DNA of 64,000 nt from Channallabes apus (taxonomy: Eukaryota > Chordata > Actinopteri > Siluriformes > Clariidae): NCBI GenBank assembly GCA_030522415.1, contig CM060127.1:17833314-17897313 (forward strand), read 5' to 3'. Made by a program: the position numbers and the translations under genes. The notes beneath the pieces were generated by a model. It saw only the letters and a program-made list of their open reading frames with translations. It had not been told where the DNA came from and searched no databases. Positions 46,301 to 57,538 of this stretch are shown here, piece after piece (position 1 is the stretch's first letter; the number at the start of each line of letters is the position of its first letter).

Positions 46301-48838
46301 GTTGCTGCTCAAGTTTTTATAATAGCAATTTGCATATACTCCAGAATGTTATGTAGAATGATCAGATGAATTGCCTAGTCCTTCTTTGCCATGAAAATTA
46401 ACTTCATCCCAAAAAAACCTTTCCATTGCATTTTATGGCTGTCATTATCTGCTGAGATCATTTCAGTAATCGTCTTGGTAACTCAGGTGAGAATGTTGAC
46501 GAGCACAAGGCTGGAGATCATTATGTCAGGCTGATTGGGTTAAAATGGCAGACTTGGCATGTTAAAAGGAGGGTGATGCTTGAAATCATTGTTCTTCCAT
46601 TGTTGGAAGCGTGCAGCCATCATTGCTTTGCATAAAAATGGCTTCACAGGCAAGGATATTGTGGCTACTAAGATTGCACCTAAATCAACATAGGGCCAGG
46701 GGTAGCTCAGTGGTTAAGGCACTGGACTGCGGTTCGGAAGATCCCAGGTTCAAAACCCCACAACCACCAAGGTGCCACTGAGCAAGGCCCTTAACCCTAA
46801 AACTGCTCAGATGTGTAATGAGAGAAAAATGTAAGTCGCTCTGAATTCTTGTTAAGAAGGGTTCAGGGCGTCCAAGAAAGTCCAGCAAGCGCCAGGATCG
46901 TCTCCTGAAGAGGATCCATCTGCGGGATCGGAGTGCCACCAGTGCAGAGATTGCTCAGGAATGGCAGCAGGCAGGTGTGAGCGCATCTGCACGCACAGTG
47001 AGGCGAAGACTTTTGGAAGATGGCCTGGTGTCAAGAAGGGCAGCAAAGAAGCCACTTCTCTCCATGAAAAACATCAGGGACAGATTGATCTTCTGCAGAA
47101 AGTATGGTGAATGGACTGCTGAGGACTGGGCAAGGTCATATTCTCAGATGAAGCCGCTTTTGGGCATCTGGAAAAAGGCTTGTCCGGAGAAGAAAAGGTG
47201 ACGCTACCATCAGTCCTGTGTCATGCCAACAGTAAAGCATTCTGAGACCATTCATGTGTGGGGTTGCTTCTCATCCAAGGGAGAGGGCTCACTCACAATT
47301 TTGCCCAAAAACACAGCCATGAATAAAGAATGGTACCAAAACACCCTCCAACAGCAACTTCTTCCAACAATCCAACAACAGTTTGGTGAAGAACAATGCA
47401 TTTTCCAGCACGATGGAGCACCGTCGGCATAAGGCAATAGGCATAAGGTGCATAAGGCAAAAGTGATAACTAAGTGGCTCAGGGACTAAAACGTTGAAAT
47501 TCTGGGTCCATGGCCTGGAAACTCCCCAGATCTTAATTCCATTGAGAATTTGTGGTCAATCCTCAAGAGGCGGGTAGACAAACAAAAACCCACTAATTCT
47601 GACAAACTCCAAGAAGTGATTATGAAAGAATGGGTTGCTATCAGTCAGGATTTGGACCAGAAGTTGATTGAGAGCATGCCCAGTCGAATTGCTGAGGTCC
47701 TGAAAAAGAAGGGCCAACACTGCAAATACTGACTCTTTGCATAAATGTCATGTAATTGTCTATAAAAGCCTTTGAAACGTGAAGTGCTTGTAATTATATT
47801 TCAGTACATCACAGAAACAACTGAAACCAAGATCTAAAAGCAGTTTAGCAGCAAACTTGGTGAAAACTAATATTTGTGTAATTCTCAAAACTTTTGGCCA
47901 CGACTGGCATACTATGAATACTGGCCGAGTCATATGACTGGACGTGAGGCTTTCCATGCATTGTGACAGCAGCGAATAAAAACCCTGGGATGTTTAACTA
48001 CTTGTCCTGTATCATTATCCATCACAGGTGTTCTAACAGTTGTTAATTAGACTAACGGTTGGTTACCAGCATGGGTGAAAGTAGGTCAGTACAGTCCGAG
48101 GAAAGAGGAGAGCAGCGGCCTGACAAAACTTACATTTAGAATCAGACATATTTTTGTGATCTCTTCAGCACTTGGGAAGTGCCCTTGTGCCCATGTGTGC
48201 ATCACGGCCATGCTGATATTTAGCACAACAGCTCTCTCTGTTGATCTTGATTAATTAATGGTAACATTTGAAACAGGAAGCTATGTTGAAAGTGGAACTG
48301 AGAGAAGGCAAAAGTTTTTCGTAAATAGCTCCCTTTCTGTTTGTTATACAGAGATGCTACACAATAATGTACAGGAGCTCAAGACTATATATTTTTGGTA
48401 TACTGCATAAACTTGGGTTTAATATGTTTGTCTTGTCATAGAAGTGGTCGTCTTATTTTTTATTTCTTTTTTGGTAGTGTTTGGTGTTGAGCCCGATCTG
48501 ACCCGTGAGGGAGGAAGTATCCCTGTGACTCTGACTTTCCAGGAGGCTACAGGACGCAATGTCATGCTGCTGCCTGTCGGCTCATCAGATGATGGTGCTC
48601 ACTCCCAAAATGAAAAACTCAACAGGTAACAAACTCAACATTCAATCGGTGCTGTATGTCCAGTAAAATTGCACAGTGCCTTTTTTTTCTAGCATCAATA
48701 TCTATACAGTACATGCACATTTTTAACTTTTTTTTTAAATGTTTTTTTGTTTTGTTTTACAGGTCCAACTATATCCAGGGGACTAAAATGTTGGGCGCTT
48801 ACTTCCATGAAGTTTCTCAGCTCAGTGAACAGGATTGA
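34324..48838 (+). CDS. cndp2: Cytosolic non-specific dipeptidase, complete, 11 coding exons
   Basis: CNDP2 is a homodimeric M20-family metallopeptidase that hydrolyses dipeptides in the cytosol and can join lactate to amino acids. Exons: 34324-34383, 35528-35671, 35916-36078, 36729-36817, 37732-37932, 38034-38118, 39273-39433, 42459-42623, 43827-43968, 48478-48625, 48763-48838. They join to 1,434 nt, 477 residues; the mammalian protein is about 475. Metal and catalytic motifs are seen: YGHLDVQP, the bridging Asp in [20 protein letters not shown] and the late His in DDGAHSQ. All phases and AG/GT borders agree, and no lesion is seen. The start [13 protein letters not shown] follows a 5' UTR. 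Neighbours: inactive-looking trpn1 upstream and decayed exon-10 copies downstream. Confidence 0.96.
34384..35527 (+). other. cndp2 intron 1, no gene seen
   Basis: AT-rich intron without a recognised element. Confidence 0.5.
36079..36728 (+). other. cndp2 intron 3, no gene seen
   Basis: AT-rich intron, T run near 36370. Confidence 0.5.
36818..37731 (+). other. cndp2 intron 4, no gene seen
   Basis: AT-rich intron; TTATTATTATTAGTAG near 37450 and an A run near 37619. Confidence 0.5.
38119..39272 (+). other. cndp2 intron 6, no gene seen
   Basis: AT-rich intron without a recognised element. Confidence 0.5.
40631..42047 (-). mobile_element. Tc1-like transposon in cndp2 intron 7
   Basis: Ends CAGTAGTGGCCAAAAG at 40631 and the complement CTTTTGGCCACGACTG at 42047, each beside TA. 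The inner parts of the arms differ. The same family occurs inverted at 46250-47906. The intron flanks (39434-40630, 42048-42458) hold nothing else recognised. Confidence 0.9.
40836..41672 (-). pseudogene. Tc1-like transposase, broken
   Basis: Three fragments in different frames: [36 protein letters not shown] with [27 protein letters not shown] and QCIFHHD (second Asp); and [18 protein letters not shown] (Glu). The first Asp region is deleted or altered between FCRMYGEY and CMPTVKH, so it cannot be active. Confidence 0.85.
42624..43826 (+). other. cndp2 intron 8, no gene seen
   Basis: Mostly AT-rich; no element recognised. Confidence 0.5.
44255..45430. mobile_element. hAT-like non-autonomous element, right end unclear
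   Basis: Begins AGGGCTGCAACTAACGATTA, the typical end of a common fish hAT-type MITE, followed by GGTAATCGATTAG. Its interior near 45280-45325 has CCCAACTAATCGATAACG and GACAACGAATCAACAAC. The matching right terminus is not seen. Confidence 0.55.
45431..46139 (+). mobile_element. Probable solo LTR
   Basis: Starts TGTAGCGCAG and ends CGTTACA, near-inverted TG..CA ends. Inside are a GC-rich promoter-like part with CATAAAGCCGG, then a (TTTA)n run and the polyadenylation word AATAAACTC at about 45983. No internal retroviral-type genes flank it. The target duplication is not clear, so this is a structural guess. Confidence 0.45.
46590..47732 (+). pseudogene. Tc1-like transposase, disrupted by a SINE
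   Basis: Recognisable pieces: [52 protein letters not shown] with [12 protein letters not shown] (second Asp); and [12 protein letters not shown] C-terminus from 47550 ([14 protein letters not shown]). A SINE interrupts the N-terminal part, and small shifts break the rest. Confidence 0.85.
46693..46851 (+). mobile_element. tRNA-derived SINE of a second family
   Basis: The head GGGGTAGCTCAGTGGTTAAG and the B-box-like GGTTCAAAACC are followed by AAGGTGCCACTGAGCAAGG and AATGTAAGTCGCTCTG. It is 3'-truncated and replaces about 40 bp of transposase sequence present in the 40.6-42.0 kb copy. It is not a tRNA gene. A minus-strand head of the same family lies at about 50205-50258. Confidence 0.8.
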
Positions 48839-50554
48839 TAGCCAGCTTGATAAGGGAATGAAAATAGGATGATTTGTAAAAAAAAAAAAAAAAAAAAGTC
48901 AGTGTAAACGGGTATTATTTTCAGTGATCTACAAACGCAGGAGTCAACAGTATCAGCCCTGGAGTGTTTTGTATATAAATTAATCTTGGTATTTGGGAGA
49001 AGGCAGTGGTTTGGTTTGGATCATCTGTTCTAATGACCTATCAAGCTGGAGCTACAGTAGCAGACCACCTTTTACAAGATACTGTACATGGTCTCACATG
49101 AAGCAAGTAATTATAGTTCTTATGTTTAATCCAACATTGTTAAAAAATAATCAGTAAGGCAAATCAAAGTCATGTTGCTCTTGGGGCTTTAAACTTTTGG
49201 TGTTGGCTCTGGCTTACTGTATAAGCAAGCTCTATAAGCAAGGAAGTATGATTGTTAAGGACTTTGGGTTTTGAATAATTAAAAGATAAAGTAATGGGTT
49301 ATCTGATCAATGTCATATACAAATATGCATCAACAATAAAATCAAGTTAATCATCATTCTCCATCATTTTAGAAGTGTCTCACATCATAGTTTACTATTT
49401 CTGTATCAAGATAACAGGTCTCAGAGCTCCTTCAAACTGCGTTCTGATGTTTCAGCTGAAATCTCTCTTAAGATAATGCGTTTTCATTTTTTTTAAATAT
49501 CTCATGCTCCCTCTGTTTCATTCCTTGTTTGAACATACTGTTTCGGTCTCTATGTAAATGAACTACTGCTGAGCCTTACCTCTCCAGAGAAGTTTAAACA
49601 AACCTGGAAACAAAAATGTCTAAATGTCTAATGACTAAAAAATGGATTTAGCATAATATGTAGTTCTTCTTTAAAATCTGTCTAATTTCTGGAGCTTATC
49701 TCAATGACTGATTATGACTGTGCAATGCTCTAATACATTACTGTTTGTATTATTAGCACCTCTGCACAAAAACCTGTATGGCGGATTCGCCACATGATCT
49801 TTTTACTATTTGACATGATTGTCCTCATGTCAAATAGTAAACACATTAATGCACTCTTGGGCCACTTCATTAGATCCATCTTGCTAATACTGGGTCGGAT
49901 CCCGCCTTTGCCTTAATTCTGTGAAGGTGTCACAATGGATATTTCTTAGTCCATGATGCGACTTTACCACATCCAAAAATGCAGTGCATCACAAAATTAA
50001 TATTCTGTAAAAAGATATTTTATAATAGAATTTAAAAAATGAAATACTTTAATGCTCTAGAGTTAGTACATGTAAAATTAAAAACAGTTTTATAATTTTT
50101 TTTATGCTTACAGGTTATGAAAATCAATAAATCTGTTTTAAAATATTTCCTCTGAGCAATCATGGAAGGATTTCCAATACAGATATTAAAAAAAATTATG
50201 TTTATGGCAGCTTCCAATCAGTAGTCCAACACCTTAACCCATGAGCTACCCCTGCCCAAAAGTAACAGACCACATGTTGTATTGTAAACGCTTCTAGTAG
50301 ATGACAATGTTTACTTTTGACTTGATAAAATACAAATGACCAAAGTCCGAAGATGACATTCTCTCCAAAATCATCTCAGATTATGAAAATTTCATATTGA
50401 ACTTGATTAAAAACTGCAAAATTACTCACTCCTGAAAATCGGACTTTGGAGGACTGAACAGTGGTCCAGTTCTTTTTCCCCTTATCCATATACTGTAAGA
50501 TGCTTCTGATTTTGTCTGGTTCAGGAGTGACCTCATACTTTCCCTTCGTGCACT
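48839..50554. other. cndp2 3' region and intergenic DNA
   Basis: An A run at about 48879-48897 and AT-rich DNA. At about 49860-49960 a short repeat-like segment (GGGCCACTTCATTAGATCC, TGGGTCGGATCCCGCC) occurs. No gene. Confidence 0.5.
49335..49340 (+). terminator. Candidate cndp2 polyadenylation signal
   Basis: First clear AATAAA downstream of the stop, about 500 bp into the 3' region. Confidence 0.45.
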
Positions 50555-51261
50555 AACAAGAAAGTAAAATCTAATCTAACATCACGATTGCACCTTGTTT
50601 TTGTATGCTGTTCTACAGTATATGCACATAGCAGCTCACAAAAGGTGGTGGAAGCAGAATGTTTTCAGTTTATTCGTATGTACAGCTGTCCATTCACCTC
50701 TCTGGTTGGGATTCCTGTGCATATGAGTTCTTAAGAAATGATAATTGTTTGTTGCTTTCCTTTGGAATTATTACTATGATCATGGATTTTGGAATTGCTC
50801 CGAACAGGCTTAAGTTCACAGCAAGGTTTTGTCATATCACAAGTTGTATTTAATGGTTTTGAGACATCCAGGTTATCCTTCTTTATTTTATTGTAGTATT
50901 TGCCGTTGAACCCTATCTGACCCAAAGATATCAAGAAGCATTACATTTCACTTTACAAATGCTGTGGCAACACTGTAACAGTACTGTAAATGTGCTTTCC
51001 TTAGGTCACCCTGCTTTTTTTTTAGCTTACCTGTGAAACCGTATGCTGTTGTATTTCATTGCATTCCTATTGACATTTTAAGTGAACTTGTTTGAAGATT
51101 TGTTTTTTCTACATTTACAATATTTCATTTGTAAAAAATCTTTTACTAGGATTTGCTTATTGTTTTAACTTTGAGACCATTGGATTTCCATATGTAGAAT
51201 AAAAGGCTAGGCGAAGCTAGAGAAGCATTAGCCTAGTCTGCAATATTCAAGACCACTGCAA
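50555..51261 (+). pseudogene. Decayed segment copy A with truncated cndp2 exon 10
   Basis: At 50897 an acceptor-like ttattgtag precedes TATTTGCCGTTGAACCCTAT, matching cndp2 exon 10 at 48478 (VFGVEPDLT) in nine codons with changes; the match then stops near 50926. The flanks match copy B (53795-54870): CACGATTGCACCTTGTTTTT, GGTGGTGGAAGCAGAATG, TGCTGTTGTATTTCATTGC. Confidence 0.6.
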
Positions 51262-51776
51262 TCACTAATGTCCAAATCACTATGACCTTATGATTACATT
51301 GCATAACAAACCCTGAACACTAAATTAGTATTTAATGTGCTGTCTGTTAAAAATACACAAGCATTTCATGTCTGATTTTAGGTCATGTTTTTCATGGCAT
51401 AATTTTAAGGCATTGTCACAGCTGACCCGTTTGAGAAATCAAAAATCCCTCCACAATTCTCCAATGTCTTTAGATCACATTAGCTCGGTTTGCTGGCGAT
51501 CATATAAATTCCCTAAGAAGAGTGTTTTGCAAACATCACAAAATAACTGATCTGTTGAAGCCCAGACATGCAATGTGAAAGTTGTTCAGCTCAATGAGCT
51601 TTAAATGTTTACCGGGTTTCACGTGCATACATGCAAGTGTGTATAAGCTACTGTATGCAGCGAAATTTTGTGTGAGGGCTCTGTGCCACGCCGGGGGCCC
51701 AGACTTTCAAGCATCGTAATGGTATCAGAATCCAACCAGTCTGCCAAGACTCCAGAAAGCCCCGAAAGGTGGGGGG
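51262..51776 (+). repeat. Dispersed repeat R1, uninterrupted copy
   Basis: Contiguous equivalent of the R1 copy split by the DIRS element at 10250-10501 and 15486-15740. At about 51515-51540 it reads AAGAAGAGTGTTTTGCAAAC, the unoccupied DIRS site. Confidence 0.8.
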
Positions 51777-51791
51777 GAAAAATTACTTTTG

Positions 51792-53373
51792 CAGTGGCTT
51801 GCAAAAGTATTCGGCCCCCTTGAACTTTTCCACATTTTGTCACATTACAGCCACTATCATGATTCAATTTTATTGGAATTCCACGTGAAAGACCAATACA
51901 AAGTGGTGTACACGTGAGAAGTGGAACGAAAATCACATGAAATAACTGAAAAGTGGGGTGTGCGTAATTATTCAGCCCCCTTTGGTCTGAGTGCAGTCAG
52001 TTGCCCATAGACATTGCCTGATGAGTGCTAATGACTAAATAGAGTGCACCTGTGTGTAATCTAATGTCAGTACAAATACAGCTGCTCTGTGACGGGCTCA
52101 GAGGTTGTCTAAGAGAATATTGGGATCAACAGCACCATGAAGTCCAAAGAAAACACCAGACAGGTCAGGGATAAAGTTATTGAGAAATTTAAAGCAGGCT
52201 TAGGCTACAAAAAGATTTCCAAAGCCTTGAACATCCCACAGAGCACTGCTCAAGCGTTCATTCAGAAATGGAGTATGGCACAACTGTAAACCTACCAAGA
52301 CAAGGACGTCCACCTAAACTCACAGGCCGAACAAGGAGAGCGCTAATCAGAAATGCAGCCAAGAGGCCCATGGTGACTCTGGATGAGCTGCAGATATCTA
52401 CAGCTCAGGTGGAGGAATCTGTCCTATCTATGACTATCTATTAGTCGTGCACTGCACAAAGTTGGCCTTTATGGAAGAGTGGCAAGAAGAAAGCTATTGT
52501 TAACAGAAAACCATAAGAAGTCCCGTTTGCAGTTTGCCACAAGCCATGTGGGGGACACAGCAAACATGTGGAAGAAGGTGCTCTGGTCAGATGAGACCAA
52601 AATGGAACTTTTTGGCAAAAATGCAAAACGCTATGTGTGGCGGAAAACTAACACTGCACATCACTCTGAACACACCATCCCCACTGTCAAATATGGTGGT
52701 GGCAGCATCATGCTCTGGGGGTCCTTCTCTTCAGCAGGAACAGGGAAGCTGGTCAGAGTTGATGGGAAGATGGATGGAGCCAAATACAGAGCAATCTTGG
52801 AAGAAAACCTCTTGGAGTCTGCAAAAGACTTGAGACTCAGGCAGAGGTTCACCTTCCAGCAGGACAACGTCCCTAAACTTAAAGCCAGGGCAACAATGGA
52901 ATGGTTTAAAGCAAAACATATCCATGTGTTAGAATGACCCAGTCAAAGTCCAGATCTAAATCCAATCAAGAATCTGTGGCAAGATCGGAAAACTGCTGTT
53001 CACAAACGCTGTCCATCTAATCTGACTGAGCTGGAGCTGTTTTGCAAAGAAGAATGGGCAAGGATTTCAGTCTCTAGATGTGCAAAGCTGGTAGAGACAT
53101 ACCCTAAAAGACTGGCAGCTGTAATTGCAGCAAAAGGTGGTTCTACAAAGTATTGACTCAGGGGGCTGAATAATTACGCACACCCCACTTTTCAGTTATT
53201 TATTTGTAAAAAATGTTTGGAATCATGTATGATTTTCGTTCCACTTCTCACGTGTACACCACTTTGTATTGGTCTTTCACGTGGAATTCCAATAAAATTG
53301 ATTCATGTTTGTGGCTGTAATGTGACAAAATGTGGAAAAGTTCAAGGGGGCCGAATACTTTTGCAAGCCACAT
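51792..53373 (+). mobile_element. Tc1-like transposon, full length, inactive
   Basis: Inverted repeats of about 200 bp start CAGTGGCTTGCAAAAGTATT at 51792 and end in the complement GCAAGCCAC at 53371 with the outermost bases changed. The transposase is on the + strand. A (TA)n microsatellite at 53378-53430 follows directly. Confidence 0.9.
52137..53156 (+). pseudogene. Tc1-like transposase with frameshifts, nonsense codon and Glu-to-Lys change
   Basis: Starts MKSKENTRQVRDKVIEKF with helix-turn-helix (YKKISKALNIPQSTAQAFI); the frame shifts near 52285. The catalytic part from 52479 has WSDETKMELFG (first Asp), KYGGGSIMLWG and FQQDNVPK (second Asp). TGA at 52935-52937 replaces a normally Trp position, and the catalytic Glu codon is AAG at 52968-52970 (NPIKNLW). 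The C-terminus ends GGSTKY at 53156. Confidence 0.88.
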
Positions 53374-53378
53374 ATACA

Positions 53379-53433
<55 letters not shown>

Positions 53434-53794
53434 TTGCAAGCAATGATGAACGAGGCTCCAGTGGAGTTGGCCTTAATGTCCTTCATCATGGAATTGACCA
53501 GAGGAATCTAGAGGCAAATGCGAGGTCATCTGCCTGTTGTTAATCTGAGGTTGTTTTTGTCTAATACTAAGAAAGACTTGCTATGATCAGATAATAAGTT
53601 ATGTTTTTGTGTACACACAATTCTTTCACAATATTTAAATTCTTTGAGAAGCACTACATATTTGCCAAAACCTACTGTACCTCCTGTATATGACATCCAG
53701 ACCACTTTGTTAATTACGGTAAATATGCCACTTAGAGTATGCATTTGTGGTTAGATGCTAACTGCATTTCATTGGCATCATACTTTTACTTTGT

Positions 53795-54985
53795 ACAATA
53801 ACAAGAAAGTGAAATCTAATCTAATATCACGATTGCACCTTGTTTTTGTATGCTGTTCTATATGCACATACTGTAGCAGCTCAAGGTGGTGGAAGCAGAA
53901 TGTTTTCAGTTTACTCATCTGTTTAACCGTCTAATCATCGGTGTGGACATGATTTCTTAAGAACAGATAATTAAAAGTTGTCAGATAATATGCTTTGATT
54001 TTGGAATTGATCCAAATAGACTCAAGTTCACATCAAGGTTTGTCATATCACATAAAGTTGTATTTAATGCTTTCAAGCTCTATCCTTCTTTATTTTATTG
54101 TAGTGTTTGATATTGGACCCTAGCTGACCCATGAGTAAGTATCCTTGAGCCTCTGATCTTAGAAGAGTCTACAGCATGCAATGTCACGTGGGCTCAGTGG
54201 ATGATGTGCACTCTCCCCAAATGTGAAAGTCAACAGAACTCTAATGTCGATTAATAATTATTTTTATTTGTCTGGATCTTAAAAGGGCGGCACGGTGGTG
54301 TAGTGGTTAGCACTGTCGCCTTGCACCTCCAGGGTCCGGGTTCGATTCCCGGCCAGGCTTGATTCCTGTCTCTGTGTGCATGGAGTTTGCATGTTCTCCC
54401 CGTGTTTGGTGGGTTTCCTCCGGGTACTCCAGTTTCCTCCCACAGTCCAAAGACATGCAGATTAAGCCAGACTAAACCTTCTGAGATAGGCTCCAGGCCC
54501 CCATGACCCTGAATACAGGATAAAGCAGTATAGATGATGAGTTGAGTGAGTGGGTCTTAAAAGATATAAAAATTAGATTTTACAAAAGTAAAATGCTGGC
54601 AACACTGTAACAGTAACTGTGATTTCATTAGGCCTCCCTACTTTTAATTAGCTTACCTATAAACCCTATGCTGTTGTGTTTCATTGCATTCCTGTTGACA
54701 TTTTATGTGTAATTCTTTGAAGATTTTTTTTTCTAAACTTGACAATATTTCATTTGTAAAAACCTTTATTGCTTATTGTTTCAACTTTGAAACCTTATGC
54801 TTTCCATGCGTAGAATAAAAGGCTAGAGATAAGCTTTAGCCTAGTCTGCAATATTCAAGACCACTGCAATCACTAATGTTAACTTCACTATGACCTTATG
54901 ATTACATTAAATAAACCCTCAACACTAAAATATAAAAACTACATGTATACAAGAGCATTTCATGTCATGATTTCTGGTCATGTTT
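53795..54985 (+). pseudogene. Decayed segment copy B with cndp2 exon 10 copy
   Basis: 54104-54236 aligns over its length with cndp2 exon 10 (48478-48625), including the acceptor ttattgtag and the end CAACAG. It has TAG in the first ten codons (GGACCCTAGCTGACC), small deletions and no donor GT. The DANA-like SINE at 54286-54554 inserted just after it. The right part repeats copy A and continues into R1-like sequence (CCACTGCAATCACTAATG, CTATGACCTTATGATTACAT). Confidence 0.65.
54286..54554 (+). mobile_element. DANA-like SINE with internal deletion
   Basis: Head GGGCGGCACGGTGGTGTAG, B box GGTTCGATTCCCGG and body are present, but about 100 bp around the TG run are missing. The short direct repeat TCTTAAAAG flanks it at 54277-54285 and 54555-54563. 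Confidence 0.85.
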
Positions 54986-55769
54986 TTCAAACGTTTTATG
55001 TGAGCAACCTGTTTGTGGCAGCAGACGAGTGTTTAAGTGAAGCCAAAGGGTAAGATGGTAGAAAGAAGCCCCGAGAACAAGTATTACACCAGCAGCAGTC
55101 GTGCGTGTTCGTATCTGTATGTTCTGTGTGGCTGAAAAGCAACTAATGAGTACAACAATGAAAATTTACATCTATCACTTGTTCTCAGCCTTCTTTTAAA
55201 GAATTCTCTCGTCACAGTGTTTTATACAGTATGTGATCTAAATACATTTACTTATGTCATAACCTGAACTTGGACATAATTTCAAGTAATTACACAATGT
55301 CTAAATAACGTGATCAAATCTTACTGTATGTCACAGAATAATGTTTTAACATATCTAAAACTTGCTATTTAATTTCTATATAATACTTTAATAGATTATT
55401 TGTCAAAACATCATAACTAAAAGAAGAAAGGCACATATGAAAAAGAGCATGGACTCCCCCCCCAATCTGACATGGGAAACTAAACCACATTCAATACAAA
55501 ATTCAAAAAGATAATAATCCAACAACAAGGCCCTCACACACTATGACAACAAAGGACTGATGTCATCGTGCTTCGGCTCTATAGTTACATGTGGAAAAAT
55601 ATGTAAGTGCAATTCTTGAAAAATATTAACACAAACATTGAATGTGTATGTAAATATCAAATGTGTAAATTAATACTTGAAAATAAATTAATTGTATGTG
55701 AAATTAATTTGAAGAATAAAAAAGAAAAATAATATGCATATAATATGTAATGTTCAAGCATTTATAGTA
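54986..55769. other. Intergenic, AT-rich
   Basis: No gene or element recognised. Confidence 0.5.
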
Positions 55770-56231
55770 GGGGAGACCGGGTATGGCTGTAACATGGGGA
55801 GAGTTTTAACACCCCCAATTCCACCAATCAGGGATAGGATAAGAGTCATATGATCATTTCAGTGTTTACCCATTTCCTCCCTAAACACACATGGTGAATA
55901 TCAAGGCTGGGAACAAATACATGCAGATTCTATTATTAAAAAACAGATTTTGAGGTAAGAAAGTAATTTTTTTTTTGTCCAAGACTATATTTTGTTTAGT
56001 ATTTATACTATTGCAGATAAAATCATATAACTTATATTTGATTAAATTGTAGTTTCTTAGGTAAAATGTGATTCATTTATCCCTTGCTAATTTCAAACCA
56101 CACTCCTACTACAGCTAGCTAAACAACGGCTAAGAGGAGTGGGGTGGGTTGTAACATGTCTTTAAAAAGAGTTACAACCATCCCCTTACATACAACTAAG
56201 GACAGTTTCCTGATTTTAATAATTTTACAGA

Positions 56232-56438
56232 ATGCCTAGACAATGGAAAAGAACGACTGAAAGAGTTGTGCCTGCCAGTGTTTTAAAAACAGCATCTGAT
56301 GAAGTCACAAAGAAGGGCAAGTCAGTCAGGTCAGTTGCGAAGGCACATGGGATCTGCCATGTAACATTGAGCAGATACTGCAAATCACTTCAGAAGCTGA
56401 GAGACCAGGGGTCCAGTGATCTTCCAAGTTTGTTCTAA
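56232..56438 (+). pseudogene. pogo-like transposase N-terminus
   Basis: MPRQWKRTTERVVPASVLK, then KKGKSVRSVAKAHGICHVTL, matches the CENP-B/pogo-type helix-turn-helix that starts with a PR-x-YKRKTER-like motif. The frame ends shortly after entering LINE sequence; no DDE domain remains. Confidence 0.75.
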
Positions 56439-57538
56439 AGGCAGAGCAGAGGACAAAGTGGTGGAAGCTGAGAAAGGAAGAATGTTGTGTAGTCTTTAGG
56501 GAGGAGTTGAGACAAGCTATGGGTGGTCAGGAGGTGCTTTCAGTTGACTGGACAACAGCCAATGTGATCAGGGAGACAGGTAAGAGGGTACTTGGTGTAT
56601 CATCAGGTAAGGGCAAAGTGGACAAGGAGACTTGGTGGTGGAACGAGGTGGGTCTGCATCAAGGATCGGCTCTAAGTCCCTTTTTGTTTGCTCTGGCGAT
56701 GGACAGGATGACAGATGAGGTTAGACAGGAGTCTCCATGGACTATGATGTTTGCAGATGACATTGTGTTTTGTAGCGAGAGCAGGGAACAGGTGGAGGAA
56801 AATTTGGAGAGGTGGAGGTACGCTCTGGAAAGCAGAGGAATGAAGGTTAGCCGCAGCAAGACGGAATACATGTGTGTGAATGAGAGGGACCCAAGAGGAA
56901 CGGTGAGGCTACAGGGAGCAGAGGTAAAGAAGGTGCAGGATTTTAAGTACTTAGGGTCAACGGTCGAGAGCAACGGAGAGTGTTCAAAGGAGGTGAAGAG
57001 ACGAGTACAGGCAGGTTGGAATGGGTGGAGAAAAGTGTCAGGTGTGTTGTGCGATAAAAGAGTATCAGCGAGAATGAAAGGAAAGGTATACAGGACAGTG
57101 GTGAGACCAGCAATGCTCTACGGCTTAGAGACAGTGGCACTGAAGAAAAGACAGGAGGCAGAGCTAGAGGTAGCAGAGCTGAAGATGTTGAGGTTCTCTT
57201 TGGGAGTGACAAGGATGGATAGGATCAAGAATGAGTTCATCAGAGGGACAACCCATGTGAGATGTTTTGGAGATAAAGTCAGAGAGGCCAGATTGAGGTG
57301 GTTTGGACATGTTCAGTGGAGAGATTGTGAATATATTGGTAGAAGGATGCTGAGGTTGGAACTGCCAGGCAGGAGGTCTAGAGGAAGACCAAAGAGGAGA
57401 TTTATGGATGCAGTGAGAGAGGACATGAAGTTAGTTGGTGTGAGAGAAGAGGATGCAGAGGATAGGGTTAGATGGAGGCAGATGATTCGCTGTGGCGACC
57501 CCTGAAAGGGAACAGCCGAAAGACGAAGAAGAAGAAGT
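56436..57538 (+). mobile_element. RTE-type LINE, 5'-truncated
   Basis: The open frame 56507-57505 (332 codons) has GLHQGSALSPFLFALAMDR, the catalytic FADDIVF, KYLGSTVESNGE and the C-terminal RLRWFGHVQWRD and RSRGRPKRRF. The 3' end reads CGCTGTGGCGACCCCTGAA and a GAAGAAGAAG tail. Only the reverse transcriptase part is present; the endonuclease is missing. The frame is still open, suggesting recent insertion. A target duplication is not clear. Confidence 0.88.

Larger units (their letters stand above)
46250..47906 (+). mobile_element. Tc1-like transposon with a SINE inside, cndp2 intron 9
   Basis: Ends CAGTCGTGGCCAAAAG at 46250 (after TA) and CTTTTGGCCACGACTG at 47906; the right flank is GGCA, not TA. 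Same family as 40631-42047, opposite orientation. Confidence 0.9.

Noticed and set aside
46693..46770. tRNA-like sequence with A and B boxes
   Set aside because: It is the head of a SINE with a SINE body attached; it is not a free tRNA gene.
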